Counted from the stretch's first letter, positions 4,901 through 12,133 are shown. The stretch: DNA of 12,314 nt from an uncultured Bacilli bacterium (GCA_947593275.1 CANQDN010000027.1:1-12314), one strand, 5' to 3'. Made by a program: numbers and translations. Notes: a model not told the origin generated them from the letters alone.

Positions 4901-4925
4901 CAAAAAGAGAGAAAAAGATTCTCTC
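4901..4925 (-). terminator. Intrinsic terminator of surface gene copy 3
   Basis: GAGAGAA/TTCTCTC stem, 5-nt loop, then TTTTTG in the minus sense. It stops surface transcription before the antisense promoter. Confidence 0.65.
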
Positions 4926-4943
4926 ACAATGAAGTTTTATATT

Positions 4944-4980
4944 CTTGCCAATGAATAAGTTAGAAAGCAACACTGGCAAG
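4944..4980 (-). other. Inverted repeat abutting the stop codon of surface gene copy 3
   Basis: CTTGCCAATG versus CACTGGCAAG around 17 nt. Relative to copy 2 an A-U pair has become a G-U pair in minus-strand RNA but an A-C mismatch in plus-strand RNA. Confidence 0.55.
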
Positions 4981-6456
4981 TTAAGATGCTATATATGGTT
5001 CTTCTATTGTACCACTTCCTATAAGTTCTGTACTAGATTTAAGATTGATGACTGGACGAAAACCAGCTATTGAATGGCTTGTTATTGAGCCATCATCTCC
5101 TATACCGAACAAATTAGCAAACTGACCACTAAAATTATAAGGTGACATAGTCCAATATTTTTGCCCGGTATATAAGTAATATGATTTATTTTCTCTAAGA
5201 TACCCTCCAGCATAATATGCTTCGTCCATAGATATTAATCCGATTGGATAGTCTAATTTTTTATTTCCTACTATTTTTTCACTTGCAGAATCTTTTTTAT
5301 TTATTCCTTCAGCATTTTTATATGTATAATAGTCATTATCTTTATTGTTTGTCGTTCCACATTTATATGATGGTTCTTTATTATTATATATTCTCAAATA
5401 TGAGCCATAATCAGTCCATGTCCCATTATTGGAAAGAGGAGTTGTATAACTGTCTCCCATATTTTCACTCCAAGTAGCTTTATTATTTCCTACATTTGAC
5501 CTGTCTCCACAAAAGCCTGCATTCTCATCAATTAAATTATCACTACTTAACCATTCATCTTTCAAATTAGTTTCAAACCATGATTTTAATTCTGCATATG
5601 CATTACTTGCTGTTGTATTACTAGTATGTATATTACCATCTCCATAGAAAAAGCCAACATATTTACTATTATTATCATAATTATTAAATGCAGCACTACC
5701 TATCTGACTATTTTCGCTATTGCCGATATATCCGCCATCTTGTGTTAAATCTGCTGCCGTTTCGCCTACACCAGCATATATTAATCTTAATGATCCATCA
5801 CCATTTATTCTTATGATTCGCCACCAAATATTTTTTTCTATTTCATCATCTTCATTTGCTTTGCCATATTTCACCCAGTTGTCATTTACTTTGCCTCTAA
5901 AATAATAACTTTCTCCAAATTCGTCTTCTGCTATAAACATTTGGCTTTTTCCGTTTTTAAGGTGATTATCTGTATCTTCAGAACTAAAACTCCCTTTATC
6001 TAATTTCTCAGCTTTTCTTTCATAAATTAAATCCGGTATAGTTATTCCCTTATCAAAATATAAATAACATTTTGTTCCTTTTTTAGATAATTTTAAACTT
6101 AAAATACCTCTTTTATATGATACAATATTTCTTTGTTCTGTATCAACATTAGGAATCATGCAATAGCTCTTTTCGGCATTTATTCCATAACCACTTTGGG
6201 GAATTTCATCTTTGCTATCATAGCAACTATCATCAGTACAAGTTTCTCCATCTTTCTGCTGATATATTGCCATAACATTTAAATCTGCATTTCCGCTAGT
6301 ATATTTAACTGTCCCATTAACTATTGGAACACTTATAGTTGTTTTATACTTTGCTTTTGTGATATTTAGTATTAATACACTTCCAATAACTATAATTAAT
6401 GCTAAACTAAGAACTATAATTTTAGTATAATTTTTATTTATTTTCTCATATTTCAA
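4981..6456 (-). CDS. N-terminally anchored surface protein, array copy 3
   Basis: A complete 491-residue paralog from TTG with GAGGG upstream. It has the same start and single membrane segment (about 13-33), the same GNADLNV, SYYFRGKV, WWRIIRINGDGS, GFCGDRS, YPIGLI, YWTMSP and RPVINLK blocks, and a terminal PYIAS. Between blocks it shares little with copy 2; for example residues about 64-85 carry a C-x-x-x-x-C pair as in copy 1, absent from copy 2. It is therefore closer to copy 1 in the first third. The stretch between YWTMSP and RPVINLK is again unique. Extracellular display is predicted; ligand unknown. Control is expected from regulator 3 across the divergent promoter. Confidence 0.85.
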   Translation of the reverse strand: MKYEKINKNYTKIIVLSLALIIVIGSVLILNITKAKYKTTISVPIVNGTVKYTSGNADLNVMAIYQQKDGETCTDDSCYDSKDEIPQSGYGINAEKSYCMIPNVDTEQRNIVSYKRGILSLKLSKKGTKCYLYFDKGITIPDLIYERKAEKLDKGSFSSEDTDNHLKNGKSQMFIAEDEFGESYYFRGKVNDNWVKYGKANEDDEIEKNIWWRIIRINGDGSLRLIYAGVGETAADLTQDGGYIGNSENSQIGSAAFNNYDNNSKYVGFFYGDGNIHTSNTTASNAYAELKSWFETNLKDEWLSSDNLIDENAGFCGDRSNVGNNKATWSENMGDSYTTPLSNNGTWTDYGSYLRIYNNKEPSYKCGTTNNKDNDYYTYKNAEGINKKDSASEKIVGNKKLDYPIGLISMDEAYYAGGYLRENKSYYLYTGQKYWTMSPYNFSGQFANLFGIGDDGSITSHSIAGFRPVINLKSSTELIGSGTIEEPYIAS

Positions 6457-6490
6457 TTATTATCTTTCCCTCTTTCTATTATCAACTATA

Positions 6491-6504
6491 TTAGAAATTT
6501 CTAA
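6491..6504. promoter_or_regulatory. Perfect palindrome TTAGAAATTTCTAA, candidate operator (copy 3)
   Basis: Third identical copy of the palindrome at the predicted start of the surface transcript. Confidence 0.55.
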
Positions 6505-6515
6505 CTTATACTAAA

Positions 6516-6544
6516 ATTATAATCTGGTATACGTCAAAAGTCAA
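6516..6544 (-). promoter_or_regulatory. Sigma-A promoter of surface gene copy 3
   Basis: Minus-strand TTGACT, 17 bp, TATAAT. The spacer and -35 differ from copies 1 and 2 at several bases, but the elements and spacing are kept. Confidence 0.85.
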
Positions 6545-6616
6545 GAAAAATTCCAATATTTTATTGTTTTTAAGAATTTTGGCTTAGTCCGTGAGAAAAT
6601 TATACTGGTGAGAAGT

Positions 6617-7069
6617 ATGTATTATGAAAGACTAAAATATTTAAGGGAAGAAAAAGACTTAACCTTATATTATTTATCTGAATATTTAAAGCTAAACAGA
6701 GAAGTATATGGCCAATATGAAAGAGAATATGTCATTATGCCAATTAAGCATTTAATAAGTATTTGTAATTTCTTTAATGTTTCTTTAGATTATGTTTTCA
6801 ATTTTAATAATAATAGACAATATATAAATTGTATAAAGGAAGTTGATTGGATAAAAGCAGGATCAAGATTAAAAGAATTTCGTCAAGAATTAAAATTAAC
6901 ACAGGAAAAGTTAGCTAAAAAATTAAATATTGCTCGAAGTATTATTGGGGAGTATGAAAAAGGAAATTTTCCAATTGCTACTCATACTTTATATGATGTA
7001 TGTAAGAAATATAAGATATCTGCTGATTATTTACTGGGTAGAATAGATGAACCTAAATATCTTAAATAA
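6617..7069 (+). CDS. Dual XRE-type helix-turn-helix regulator, array copy 3
   Basis: 150 residues, two helix-turn-helix domains at about 1-56 and 82-143. ATG 6617 is chosen because GGTGAG lies four bases upstream and the N-terminus MYYERLK aligns with copy 1; the GTG at 6608 is part of that ribosome site. Recognition segments are NREVYGQYE and ARSIIGEYE, distinct from the other two copies. The C-terminus shares CKKYKISADYLLGRIDEPKYLK with small changes, and DNA identity to copy 2 is nearly complete from about 7005 onward into the small-ORF promoter. No terminator follows. The role is presumed control of surface gene 3; binding specificity is likely different from its paralogs. Confidence 0.85.
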   Translation: MYYERLKYLREEKDLTLYYLSEYLKLNREVYGQYEREYVIMPIKHLISICNFFNVSLDYVFNFNNNRQYINCIKEVDWIKAGSRLKEFRQELKLTQEKLAKKLNIARSIIGEYEKGNFPIATHTLYDVCKKYKISADYLLGRIDEPKYLK

Positions 7070-7074
7070 TCTAG

Positions 7075-7091
7075 TGTCGATTTCTGTCGAA
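7075..7091 (+). promoter_or_regulatory. Tandem TGTCGAA-type boxes (Spo0A-box-like), copy 3
   Basis: TGTCGAT-TTC-TGTCGAA, 10-bp register, six bases after the regulator stop. Same one-base difference in the first box as copy 1. Confidence 0.5.
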
Positions 7092-7100
7092 CGAAATTTC

Positions 7101-7130
7101 TTTACAAAGTACCACTTTTTATTATAGAAT
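7101..7130 (+). promoter_or_regulatory. Promoter of small-ORF transcript, copy 3
   Basis: TTTACA, 18 bp, TAGAAT, identical to copy 2. Predicted start near 7136, at GAACATTTAAGG (7137-7148). Confidence 0.6.
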
Positions 7131-7237
7131 AAAATTGAACATTTAAGGCGGGGTGCCTACCTGATGTTTTCCTTTCCATTTTTCCCTCCTATTCTAAGAG
7201 GGCTATAAAAGTAAGAGAAAGGGGGCATGAGGTCATA

Positions 7238-7342
7238 ATGGAAGTAATTCTATTTGTGATATTGTTACCAATGGTAACTAAAAAGACACCTATCCACATC
7301 AAGATTAAACTCGATATTAGGATAAGTGTTTACCATAATTAA
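7238..7342 (+). CDS. Small peptide, putative type I toxin, copy 3 (34 aa)
   Basis: 34 residues: MEVILFVILLPMV, TKKTP, the alternating IHIKIKLDIRISV, ending VYHN. GAGGT is five bases upstream of the ATG and overlaps a three-codon mini-ORF (ATG AGG TCA TAA) whose stop overlaps the start, which could couple or dampen initiation. The leader has the same CCCTC/GAGGG repeat as copy 2. It is the last small ORF of the array; the downstream neighbour is the convergent acyltransferase instead of another surface gene. Confidence 0.6.
   Translation: MEVILFVILLPMVTKKTPIHIKIKLDIRISVYHN
7280..7329 (-). terminator. Terminator of antisense RNA copy 3, probably also of the acyltransferase
   Basis: ACACTTATCC/GGATAGGTGT outer stem, inner 8-bp stem with wobbles, then CTTTTTA. 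No other convincing terminator lies between the acyltransferase stop and this hairpin. Confidence 0.75.
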
Positions 7343-7375
7343 TTATTGTAGACATTTCGTCCTTAAATGTTCTAC
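7280..7375 (-). ncRNA. Antisense RNA, putative type I antitoxin, copy 3 (about 95 nt)
   Basis: From a diverged but intact extended -10 promoter (7382-7410) to the terminator at 7280-7329. The 5' hairpin and terminator hairpin are conserved. It can also be made by read-through from the acyltransferase gene, whose stop is only four bases from this promoter's -35. Confidence 0.65.
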
Positions 7376-7384
7376 ATTTTGATT
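7348..7384 (+). terminator. 3' hairpin of small-ORF transcript, copy 3
   Basis: Same bulged hairpin with loop CGTCCTT, followed by ATTTTGATTTT, a slightly better U-tract than in the other copies. CCTTAAATGTTC (7361-7372) complements 7137-7148. Confidence 0.5.
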
Positions 7385-7410
7385 TTATCATTTTTATTAT
7401 AAATTGTAAA
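7382..7410 (-). promoter_or_regulatory. Extended -10 promoter of antisense RNA, copy 3
   Basis: Minus-strand TTTACA, 17 bp, TGA-TAAAAT. The flanking sequence is unrelated to copies 1 and 2, yet -35, extended -10 and -10 are re-formed, which argues for selection on the promoter. Confidence 0.7.
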
Positions 7411-7413
7411 TAG

Positions 7414-9621
7414 TTATTTTAAAGCATTATTTAATATATCTCTTAAAGCAGCATTACCTTTTTCTGTTAAATGAACTTTATCAATTTTTAAATAATCAGG
7501 ATTCTTTTTTAGTTCTTTATAAAAATCGATATTAGTAACATTATCTAAAAGTAATTCTTTATTAGTTAAAACATATATTTTATAATCTTTTAAAAGATTA
7601 AATAAATTTTGATATTCTTTAGTTGTTAAATTAATTTTACTATCAAAACCGAAAACTACTCTATAATTAAGAGTTTTAGCTTCTATAGCTTTTTCTAGTT
7701 CTTTTTTAATACTATCATATGTGAAGTTTTTATTAATTATAAATTTAGCATCGGGATAGTCTTCTTCTAAATAGGAATAAGCATTTAAGAAGATGTCATT
7801 ACCTATAAAAGTTATTTTATTTTTTTCTTCTTGTTCATGTTCATCAATGGTGCTTTCAACCTTTTCTTGATATTTGGTTAGATATACTTCATAAATAGCA
7901 TTTTCGATTGCTTCTACATAAGCTTGTCTACCAGGGATTGTAAGATGAATACCATCAGCATAAAAATAGTCAGTATGACCTTTGGAAATAGTTTCCCAAT
8001 CAATTATATGTAAATTAGGATAAGTTTCGGCGAGATCTTTTAATTTGCTGTTAACATTAACACTGGCATCATTAGTAACAGTGAGCCAAAAAACTTCTTG
8101 TTCTTGACATAGTTCAATAATAGTTTTTTTACAATCTAAAGAACAATCACCATTAGCTCCCAAATTGAGAACTACTGGGCCATTTAACATTTTTTTATTG
8201 TTTAAGTCTTGAATGATATTTTTGGCAACCCAGGCAGTACGGGATATAGCAGCGTCAAAATAACCACTTGGAAAAGCTTCATATAAATTATTAACCGCGC
8301 CAAGCATAACAGAATCTCCAACACCCACTATAGGTAATTCTTTGACAAATTCTTTAATATTTTCTTCACCTTTTTTTAGTTCTTCTAAAGCTTCATTCCA
8401 ATTATCACTTTCAGCTTGTAATCTTTCTTCATGTTCTTTTTGTTTAGAATTAAGAATTTCTTCATTTTGGCTTAATTCTTTTTGTAAATCATTCATTTCG
8501 GATGTGTAATCTTTGGAACTTAAATAGCTACAGATACCATAGATAGAACCTATACTTATAATTATTATAGCTATATTTTGGATTATTTTTATTTTGCCAG
8601 TTTTTTTATTATTTAAAGTAAAATGAATTAAAGCCGAGATTAAGAAGATAATAACAAGTTCAAGAATAACTCTTAAGTAAGGGATAATATTTAAGTATTG
8701 GCATAAATAAATGGTTGGGTAACTTACTAAATATATTTCATAACTTATACTTCCAAGATATTTAAGAACTTCTTCTTTTTTAGATAATTTACTTATACTG
8801 TTTATTGTAAGATAACTTATTAGTCTCCAAGAAATTAGGCTAGTTAGTAACATACTTACACTAAAAAGTTTATTATTAGAGTCTATAAAGATAAATAAAA
8901 GAAGTAATATTAAACTATAGATACCAATGATTATTTTTTGAGGTTTTTCATTCTTAAATTTAGAGATTATTAGAGGGCCATAATCTATTGATGTTATACC
9001 AGCAGTAAAACCGATTAATAATGAGAAGAGTCTTGTAAATGTACTATAATAAGTTACCATCATATTGTTATTAATACTTGAATAAATAAAATAGATAGTA
9101 AAACCGATAGTTAGAAATAAGCTTATAAGTGTAGTATTTAATTTGCCTATTTTTTCTTTTAGTTTTTGGTAGCCTATATATAATAAGGGAAATACAAGTT
9201 CAAATTGGAGGAGGATTCCTATAAACCATAGATGCATAAAAGGAGAGTCAATGTGACGAGCAAAGTAATCTAAATTAGCGCTTAATTGCCAAAAATTATT
9301 GTAACCAAAAATAACGGATGTGATTTCCGGTTTGGAATTAAACCAAATGATATTGGGGATGATGGAACATGCTGCAACACTTATAAATACCACAATAAAA
9401 AGAGGTAAATAAATCTTTTTTAATCTATTTAAATAGTAATCTTTGATGGAAAATTTTTTTTTAGAATTTTGGGATATACAGGCTAGATAACCACTTAAAA
9501 CTAAAAAGATACAAACAGCTAAATAGCCACCTTTTAAAAAGTTTAAATGATATAATAATATAGCTAGACATGCGCCAACTCTTAAAAAATCTAATTTTTG
9601 GTAATACTTCTTAATTTTCAT
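7414..9621 (-). CDS. OatA-like membrane O-acyltransferase with two SGNH modules
   Basis: 735 residues. Residues 1-370 are an acyltransferase-3 domain with about ten or eleven membrane segments, including LYH (23-25), LSGYL (42-46) and MHLWF (129-133), the usual inner-membrane acetyl donor part. A charged coiled-coil-like linker (374-430) leads to an extracytoplasmic SGNH hydrolase domain with GDSVML (435-440), LGANGD (487-492) and DGIHL (556-560), which hold Ser, Asn and Asp/His. This architecture O-acetylates peptidoglycan or another surface glycan, often giving lysozyme resistance. Unusually, a second SGNH-like module follows (603-735) in which the serine motif reads GNDIFL but DKVHLT (714-719) remains. 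Start ATG has AAGAGGT seven bases upstream and a promoter of its own. No partner genes adjoin; it converges on array unit 3. The substrate cannot be told from sequence. Confidence 0.9.
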   Translation of the reverse strand: MKIKKYYQKLDFLRVGACLAILLYHLNFLKGGYLAVCIFLVLSGYLACISQNSKKKFSIKDYYLNRLKKIYLPLFIVVFISVAACSIIPNIIWFNSKPEITSVIFGYNNFWQLSANLDYFARHIDSPFMHLWFIGILLQFELVFPLLYIGYQKLKEKIGKLNTTLISLFLTIGFTIYFIYSSINNNMMVTYYSTFTRLFSLLIGFTAGITSIDYGPLIISKFKNEKPQKIIIGIYSLILLLLFIFIDSNNKLFSVSMLLTSLISWRLISYLTINSISKLSKKEEVLKYLGSISYEIYLVSYPTIYLCQYLNIIPYLRVILELVIIFLISALIHFTLNNKKTGKIKIIQNIAIIIISIGSIYGICSYLSSKDYTSEMNDLQKELSQNEEILNSKQKEHEERLQAESDNWNEALEELKKGEENIKEFVKELPIVGVGDSVMLGAVNNLYEAFPSGYFDAAISRTAWVAKNIIQDLNNKKMLNGPVVLNLGANGDCSLDCKKTIIELCQEQEVFWLTVTNDASVNVNSKLKDLAETYPNLHIIDWETISKGHTDYFYADGIHLTIPGRQAYVEAIENAIYEVYLTKYQEKVESTIDEHEQEEKNKITFIGNDIFLNAYSYLEEDYPDAKFIINKNFTYDSIKKELEKAIEAKTLNYRVVFGFDSKINLTTKEYQNLFNLLKDYKIYVLTNKELLLDNVTNIDFYKELKKNPDYLKIDKVHLTEKGNAALRDILNNALK

Positions 9622-9645
9622 TTTTATAACCTCTTACTAGATTTA

Positions 9646-9674
9646 ATTATAAATAATTTATTAAATATTGTAAA
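9646..9674 (-). promoter_or_regulatory. Promoter of the acyltransferase gene
   Basis: Minus-strand TTTACA, 17 bp, TATAAT; start about 20 bases before the ribosome site. Confidence 0.75.
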
Positions 9675-9711
9675 TACTATAAGTTTCAATTTTGATGTTT
9701 AATTTTAAGGA

Positions 9712-9740
9712 AAATAAAAAAAAGAACTTTTAATAGTTCT
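9712..9740 (-). terminator. Rubrerythrin terminator overlapping its stop codon
   Basis: AGAACT/AGTTCT stem with loop ATTAAA and a run of eight T in the minus sense. The TAA stop sits in the loop, so the last codons form part of the stem. Confidence 0.85.
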
Positions 9741-10269
9741 CACTTTTAAGTTCCATAAAACTTTGAGGATGACTGCAGACTGGACATACTTTTGGAGCTT
9801 CTGTTCCAACATAGACATAACCACAATTGCGGCAGATCCATACAACTTCTTCACCTTTTTTAAAGACTAAATCATCATTTATATTCCCAACAAGTTTCAT
9901 ATATCTTTCTTCATGATGTTTTTCAATTTTGCCTACTTCTTCAAATAATTTAGCAATGCGATCAAAGCCTTCTTCTTTAGCAACAGCGGCAAATTCTTTA
10001 TACATTTCTGTCCATTCATAATTTTCGCCACTTGCGGCATCTTTAAGATTTGTTAATGTATCGGGAACTTTACCACCATGCAATTCTTTAAACCACATTT
10101 TGGCATGTTCTTTTTCATTATTAGCAGTTTCTTCAAATATAGCAGCGATTTGCTCATATCCGTCTTTTTTAGCTTGAGATGCATAGTAAGTATATTTATT
10201 TCTAGCTTGAGACTCACCCGCAAAAGCCGCCATTAAATTAGCTTCAGTTCTTGAACCTTTTAATTCCAT
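9730..10269 (-). CDS. rbr: Rubrerythrin
   Basis: 179 residues, the normal length for the family. An N-terminal ferritin-like four-helix diiron domain (about 1-135) carries E19, E52 with H55 in the NNEKEHA motif, the central TEMYKEFA/KEEGF helix and KIEKHHEERY (E116, H119) that supply iron ligands. A C-terminal rubredoxin-like domain has two CxxC pairs (C146/C149 and C162/C165) for an Fe(SCys)4 centre. It reduces hydrogen peroxide in the cytoplasm of anaerobes using electrons from rubredoxin or NAD(P)H systems. The start at 10269 is chosen for GGAGGT seven bases upstream; an in-frame ATG at 10299 lies in the promoter. Monocistronic, with its own promoter and terminator, divergent from the J-domain-like gene. 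It supports an anaerobic, oxygen-exposed lifestyle. Confidence 0.95.
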   Translation of the reverse strand: MELKGSRTEANLMAAFAGESQARNKYTYYASQAKKDGYEQIAAIFEETANNEKEHAKMWFKELHGGKVPDTLTNLKDAASGENYEWTEMYKEFAAVAKEEGFDRIAKLFEEVGKIEKHHEERYMKLVGNINDDLVFKKGEEVVWICRNCGYVYVGTEAPKVCPVCSHPQSFMELKSENY

Positions 10270-10288
10270 AAAAATTACCTCCAAGTTA

Positions 10289-10317
10289 ATTATAAACAAT
10301 TAATTTTTAGTTGTAAA
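10289..10317 (-). promoter_or_regulatory. Promoter of rubrerythrin
   Basis: Minus-strand TTTACA, 17 bp, TATAAT. No clear PerR-type inverted repeat (TTATAATNATTATAA) is formed: only half of it (TTATAATTAA) can be matched around the -10. Confidence 0.8.
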
Positions 10318-10329
10318 TACAAATTTCTA

Positions 10330-10357
10330 TTTACTTTTAAAAAATTTAGTTTATAAT
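10330..10357 (+). promoter_or_regulatory. Promoter of the J-domain-like gene
   Basis: TTTACT, 16 bp, TATAAT, start near 10364, leader of about 19 nt with AGAAAGGAAG as ribosome site. It is back-to-back with the rubrerythrin promoter. Confidence 0.7.
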
Positions 10358-10382
10358 AATAACACTAGAAAGGAAGATACTC

Positions 10383-10784
10383 ATGAATTATTATAGACTT
10401 TTAAGCATTCCTCCAAATGCTAACATTTTAGAAGTGTTAAGACAGTATCAAATAAAATGTCTAAATAATCCTCAAAATATCTTCCTTTACACCATGGGTT
10501 TACAAATACTTACTGATCCTCATAAAAGAATGTTTTATGATGCCAGTTTATTTAAAATAAATGTTTTAGCTTTAATTAGTTCGCATTATGACTATAATTA
10601 TATAGAAGAATGGGAACTTATTCCTTTTATTGAATGGTTAAATAACTTTAAAGATTTTTTCTATGATACTAAGTATTTTACAAATGATATTAAATATAAT
10701 AAACTAATGGAAAAATGGTATGATATAATTGAACAGATTATAGAACAATTAAAATCTTATATCAAAACATTCTATTTAACTTAG
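10383..10784 (+). CDS. Small J-domain-like protein lacking HPD
   Basis: 133 residues. Residues 2-55 read like a J domain: NYYRLLSIPPNA at the start, a Tyr-containing helix II (VLRQYQIKC) and a helix-III end with ILTDPHKRMFYD, the usual L-x-D-P-x-x-R-x-x-YD signature. The HPD tripeptide that activates DnaK ATPase, expected after helix II, is replaced by LNNPQN. It could be a J-like scaffold or inhibitor that binds no DnaK, or a fast-evolving minimal protein. The remaining 75 residues are rich in aromatic and charged residues, with no recognised domain and no membrane segment. Start supported by AGGAAG seven bases upstream. It sits alone, divergent from rubrerythrin and convergent with the following genes. 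I cannot give a biological role. Confidence 0.7.
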   Translation: MNYYRLLSIPPNANILEVLRQYQIKCLNNPQNIFLYTMGLQILTDPHKRMFYDASLFKINVLALISSHYDYNYIEEWELIPFIEWLNNFKDFFYDTKYFTNDIKYNKLMEKWYDIIEQIIEQLKSYIKTFYLT

Positions 10785-10799
10785 TATTTATAGATTTTT

Positions 10800-11033
10800 T
10801 TATTTTATTAAAGGATCGTCAAACTTTTCGTTGGTATAAGCTTCTACTGAAGGATGAACTGCAAAGGAATCTTCTTTGGGATTTTCTCCAATAGTTTTTA
10901 GACCCTTTTTTGTTTTGGTTTCTTTTAAAGTAGAGGCATCAACTAAATAACCAATTAAAGCAAAAATTAATATTAAAGATATAACTAAAAACCAAAGATA
11001 ATTATTAAGTAAAAAATCAATTATAAAATTCAT
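10800..11033 (-). CDS. Small single-pass membrane protein, function unknown
   Basis: 77 residues with one strong membrane segment (about 11-31, LWFLVISLILIFALIGYLV), then a hydrophilic tail (KETKTKKGLKTIG, PSVEAYTNEKFDDPL). The start ATG has GGGAGGA five bases upstream, a very good ribosome site. It begins 34 bases after the stop of the DUF3048 gene on the same strand with no terminator between, so the two are probably one operon. The topology is likely N-out/C-in because the tail after the segment is basic. I do not recognise the family; its link with the DUF3048 protein suggests an envelope role only by association. Confidence 0.7.
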   Translation of the reverse strand: MNFIIDFLLNNYLWFLVISLILIFALIGYLVDASTLKETKTKKGLKTIGENPKEDSFAVHPSVEAYTNEKFDDPLIK

Positions 11034-11067
11034 TATATCCTCCCTTTAAACTTTATGTTTTAGATTC

Positions 11068-12114
11068 TTAAGATATACTTATTTCACCACTTGTTGGAAC
11101 AATATGAATCCATGTATTACCATCATTAACAGTTATTTCTTCACCATTTTTAAATTTATATTTAGTTTGAGCTGTTCTACTTTTCTTTGACCAAGTAATT
11201 TCCACAGCTTTTCCACCTGTAATAAAGTAGCCAGTTCCTTCACCAATATTATCTATATCTTGTCTACCATAAGAATCAATTGAATGATTAGGAACTTGAT
11301 AAGTAATAATATTTTTAACGGTGTATTGTAGGCCTGTTTCATAATCTTTATGTTCTTTATCATTTACAAATTGTTTATATACTTCTTGTTCACTATCATA
11401 AACATAATTAGTAACATATCCACTAGAATATTTTAAATCTAATCTATTTGCTTCTTCGGCTTCTTCTAATTCAATTTTTTTAGCACTATATTTTAATAAT
11501 AAATGTTTATTACTTTCATTTCGATATTTATCTTGGACATATTCACTTAATGCTTTTAAATTAGTAAAACCAGTATGTTCAGTGCTGATTCCTAAATTTT
11601 TTCTAAAGAAGTAAGGGCTTCCCATAGTAAGACCATTTAAATTGTTTATTTTAAGAGATTCGATATCACTCTCGGCTTTAGGGCTCCAACCCCAATGGGC
11701 ATAAAAAGCATCATTTTCTAAAGCATAATCTAAATAATAATGTCTAGCACTTCTGACACTTCCGACAACTTCGGGAAAATTATCTTTAAAAAGAGCCATA
11801 TAACGGGTAATTCCACCCTCAACAATTATTTCATAAACAAGGTAAGCATTTTGTAAGCCTGTGTGATATGGTCTAGCCGCGCCAATGTTATTAATCATAA
11901 CGGCAATAGGTCTAGTCTTACTATTAACATCCACTATTTGTACTTCCGGTTCTTTTTCTTTCTCTTTTTCAGTTACATTATTATCATTTTTAGCCCTAGT
12001 ATTATCACCATTAAAAACAAATCTTGCTAAAACAAAATAAACTGTTGTTAAAATTACTATAAAAAGTAATATTCCTAAAATTGATTTTCTTTTTTTCTTT
12101 TTGTACTTCGTCAT
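11068..12114 (-). CDS. yerB: Membrane-anchored DUF3048 (YerB-like) protein
   Basis: 348 residues. A very basic N-terminus (KYKKKKRK) precedes one membrane segment (about 12-33); there is no lipobox Cys, so it is anchored by this helix and not by lipid as many YerB proteins are. After an acidic linker comes the DUF3048 N-terminal domain (about 64-215) with RPIAVMINN, ARPYHTGLQ, YEIIVEGGITRYMALF, GSVRSARHYY and HWGWSP, followed by the DUF3048 C-terminal domain (about 235-345) with NIITYQV, GEGTGYFITGGKAVEITWSK and TWIHIVP. The family is widespread in Firmicutes, extracytoplasmic, and functionally unassigned. It starts with GGTGA eight bases upstream and a TG-extended promoter, lies just downstream of tuf, and probably forms an operon with the next small membrane protein gene. 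Confidence 0.88.
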   Translation of the reverse strand: MTKYKKKKRKSILGILLFIVILTTVYFVLARFVFNGDNTRAKNDNNVTEKEKEKEPEVQIVDVNSKTRPIAVMINNIGAARPYHTGLQNAYLVYEIIVEGGITRYMALFKDNFPEVVGSVRSARHYYLDYALENDAFYAHWGWSPKAESDIESLKINNLNGLTMGSPYFFRKNLGISTEHTGFTNLKALSEYVQDKYRNESNKHLLLKYSAKKIELEEAEEANRLDLKYSSGYVTNYVYDSEQEVYKQFVNDKEHKDYETGLQYTVKNIITYQVPNHSIDSYGRQDIDNIGEGTGYFITGGKAVEITWSKKSRTAQTKYKFKNGEEITVNDGNTWIHIVPTSGEISIS

Positions 12115-12133
12115 TTTACTTCACCATATTAAA

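Larger units (their letters stand above)
4901..7380. repeat. Array unit 3 (surface gene, regulator, small-ORF/antisense block)
   Basis: Third unit. Its 3' block 7005-7378 is nearly identical to 4447-4826 and related to 1880-2292; homology stops within the bases after the 3' hairpin, marking the array end. Confidence 0.75.

Noticed and set aside
1..7380. CRISPR array or transposon as an explanation of the repetition.
   Set aside because: The repeats are gene-sized units with coding content; there are no short regularly spaced repeats, transposase genes, terminal inverted repeats or target-site duplications.
10280..10320. A PerR operator in front of rubrerythrin.
   Set aside because: Only half of the TTATAATNATTATAA palindrome is matched, and in this AT-rich promoter that is expected by chance.
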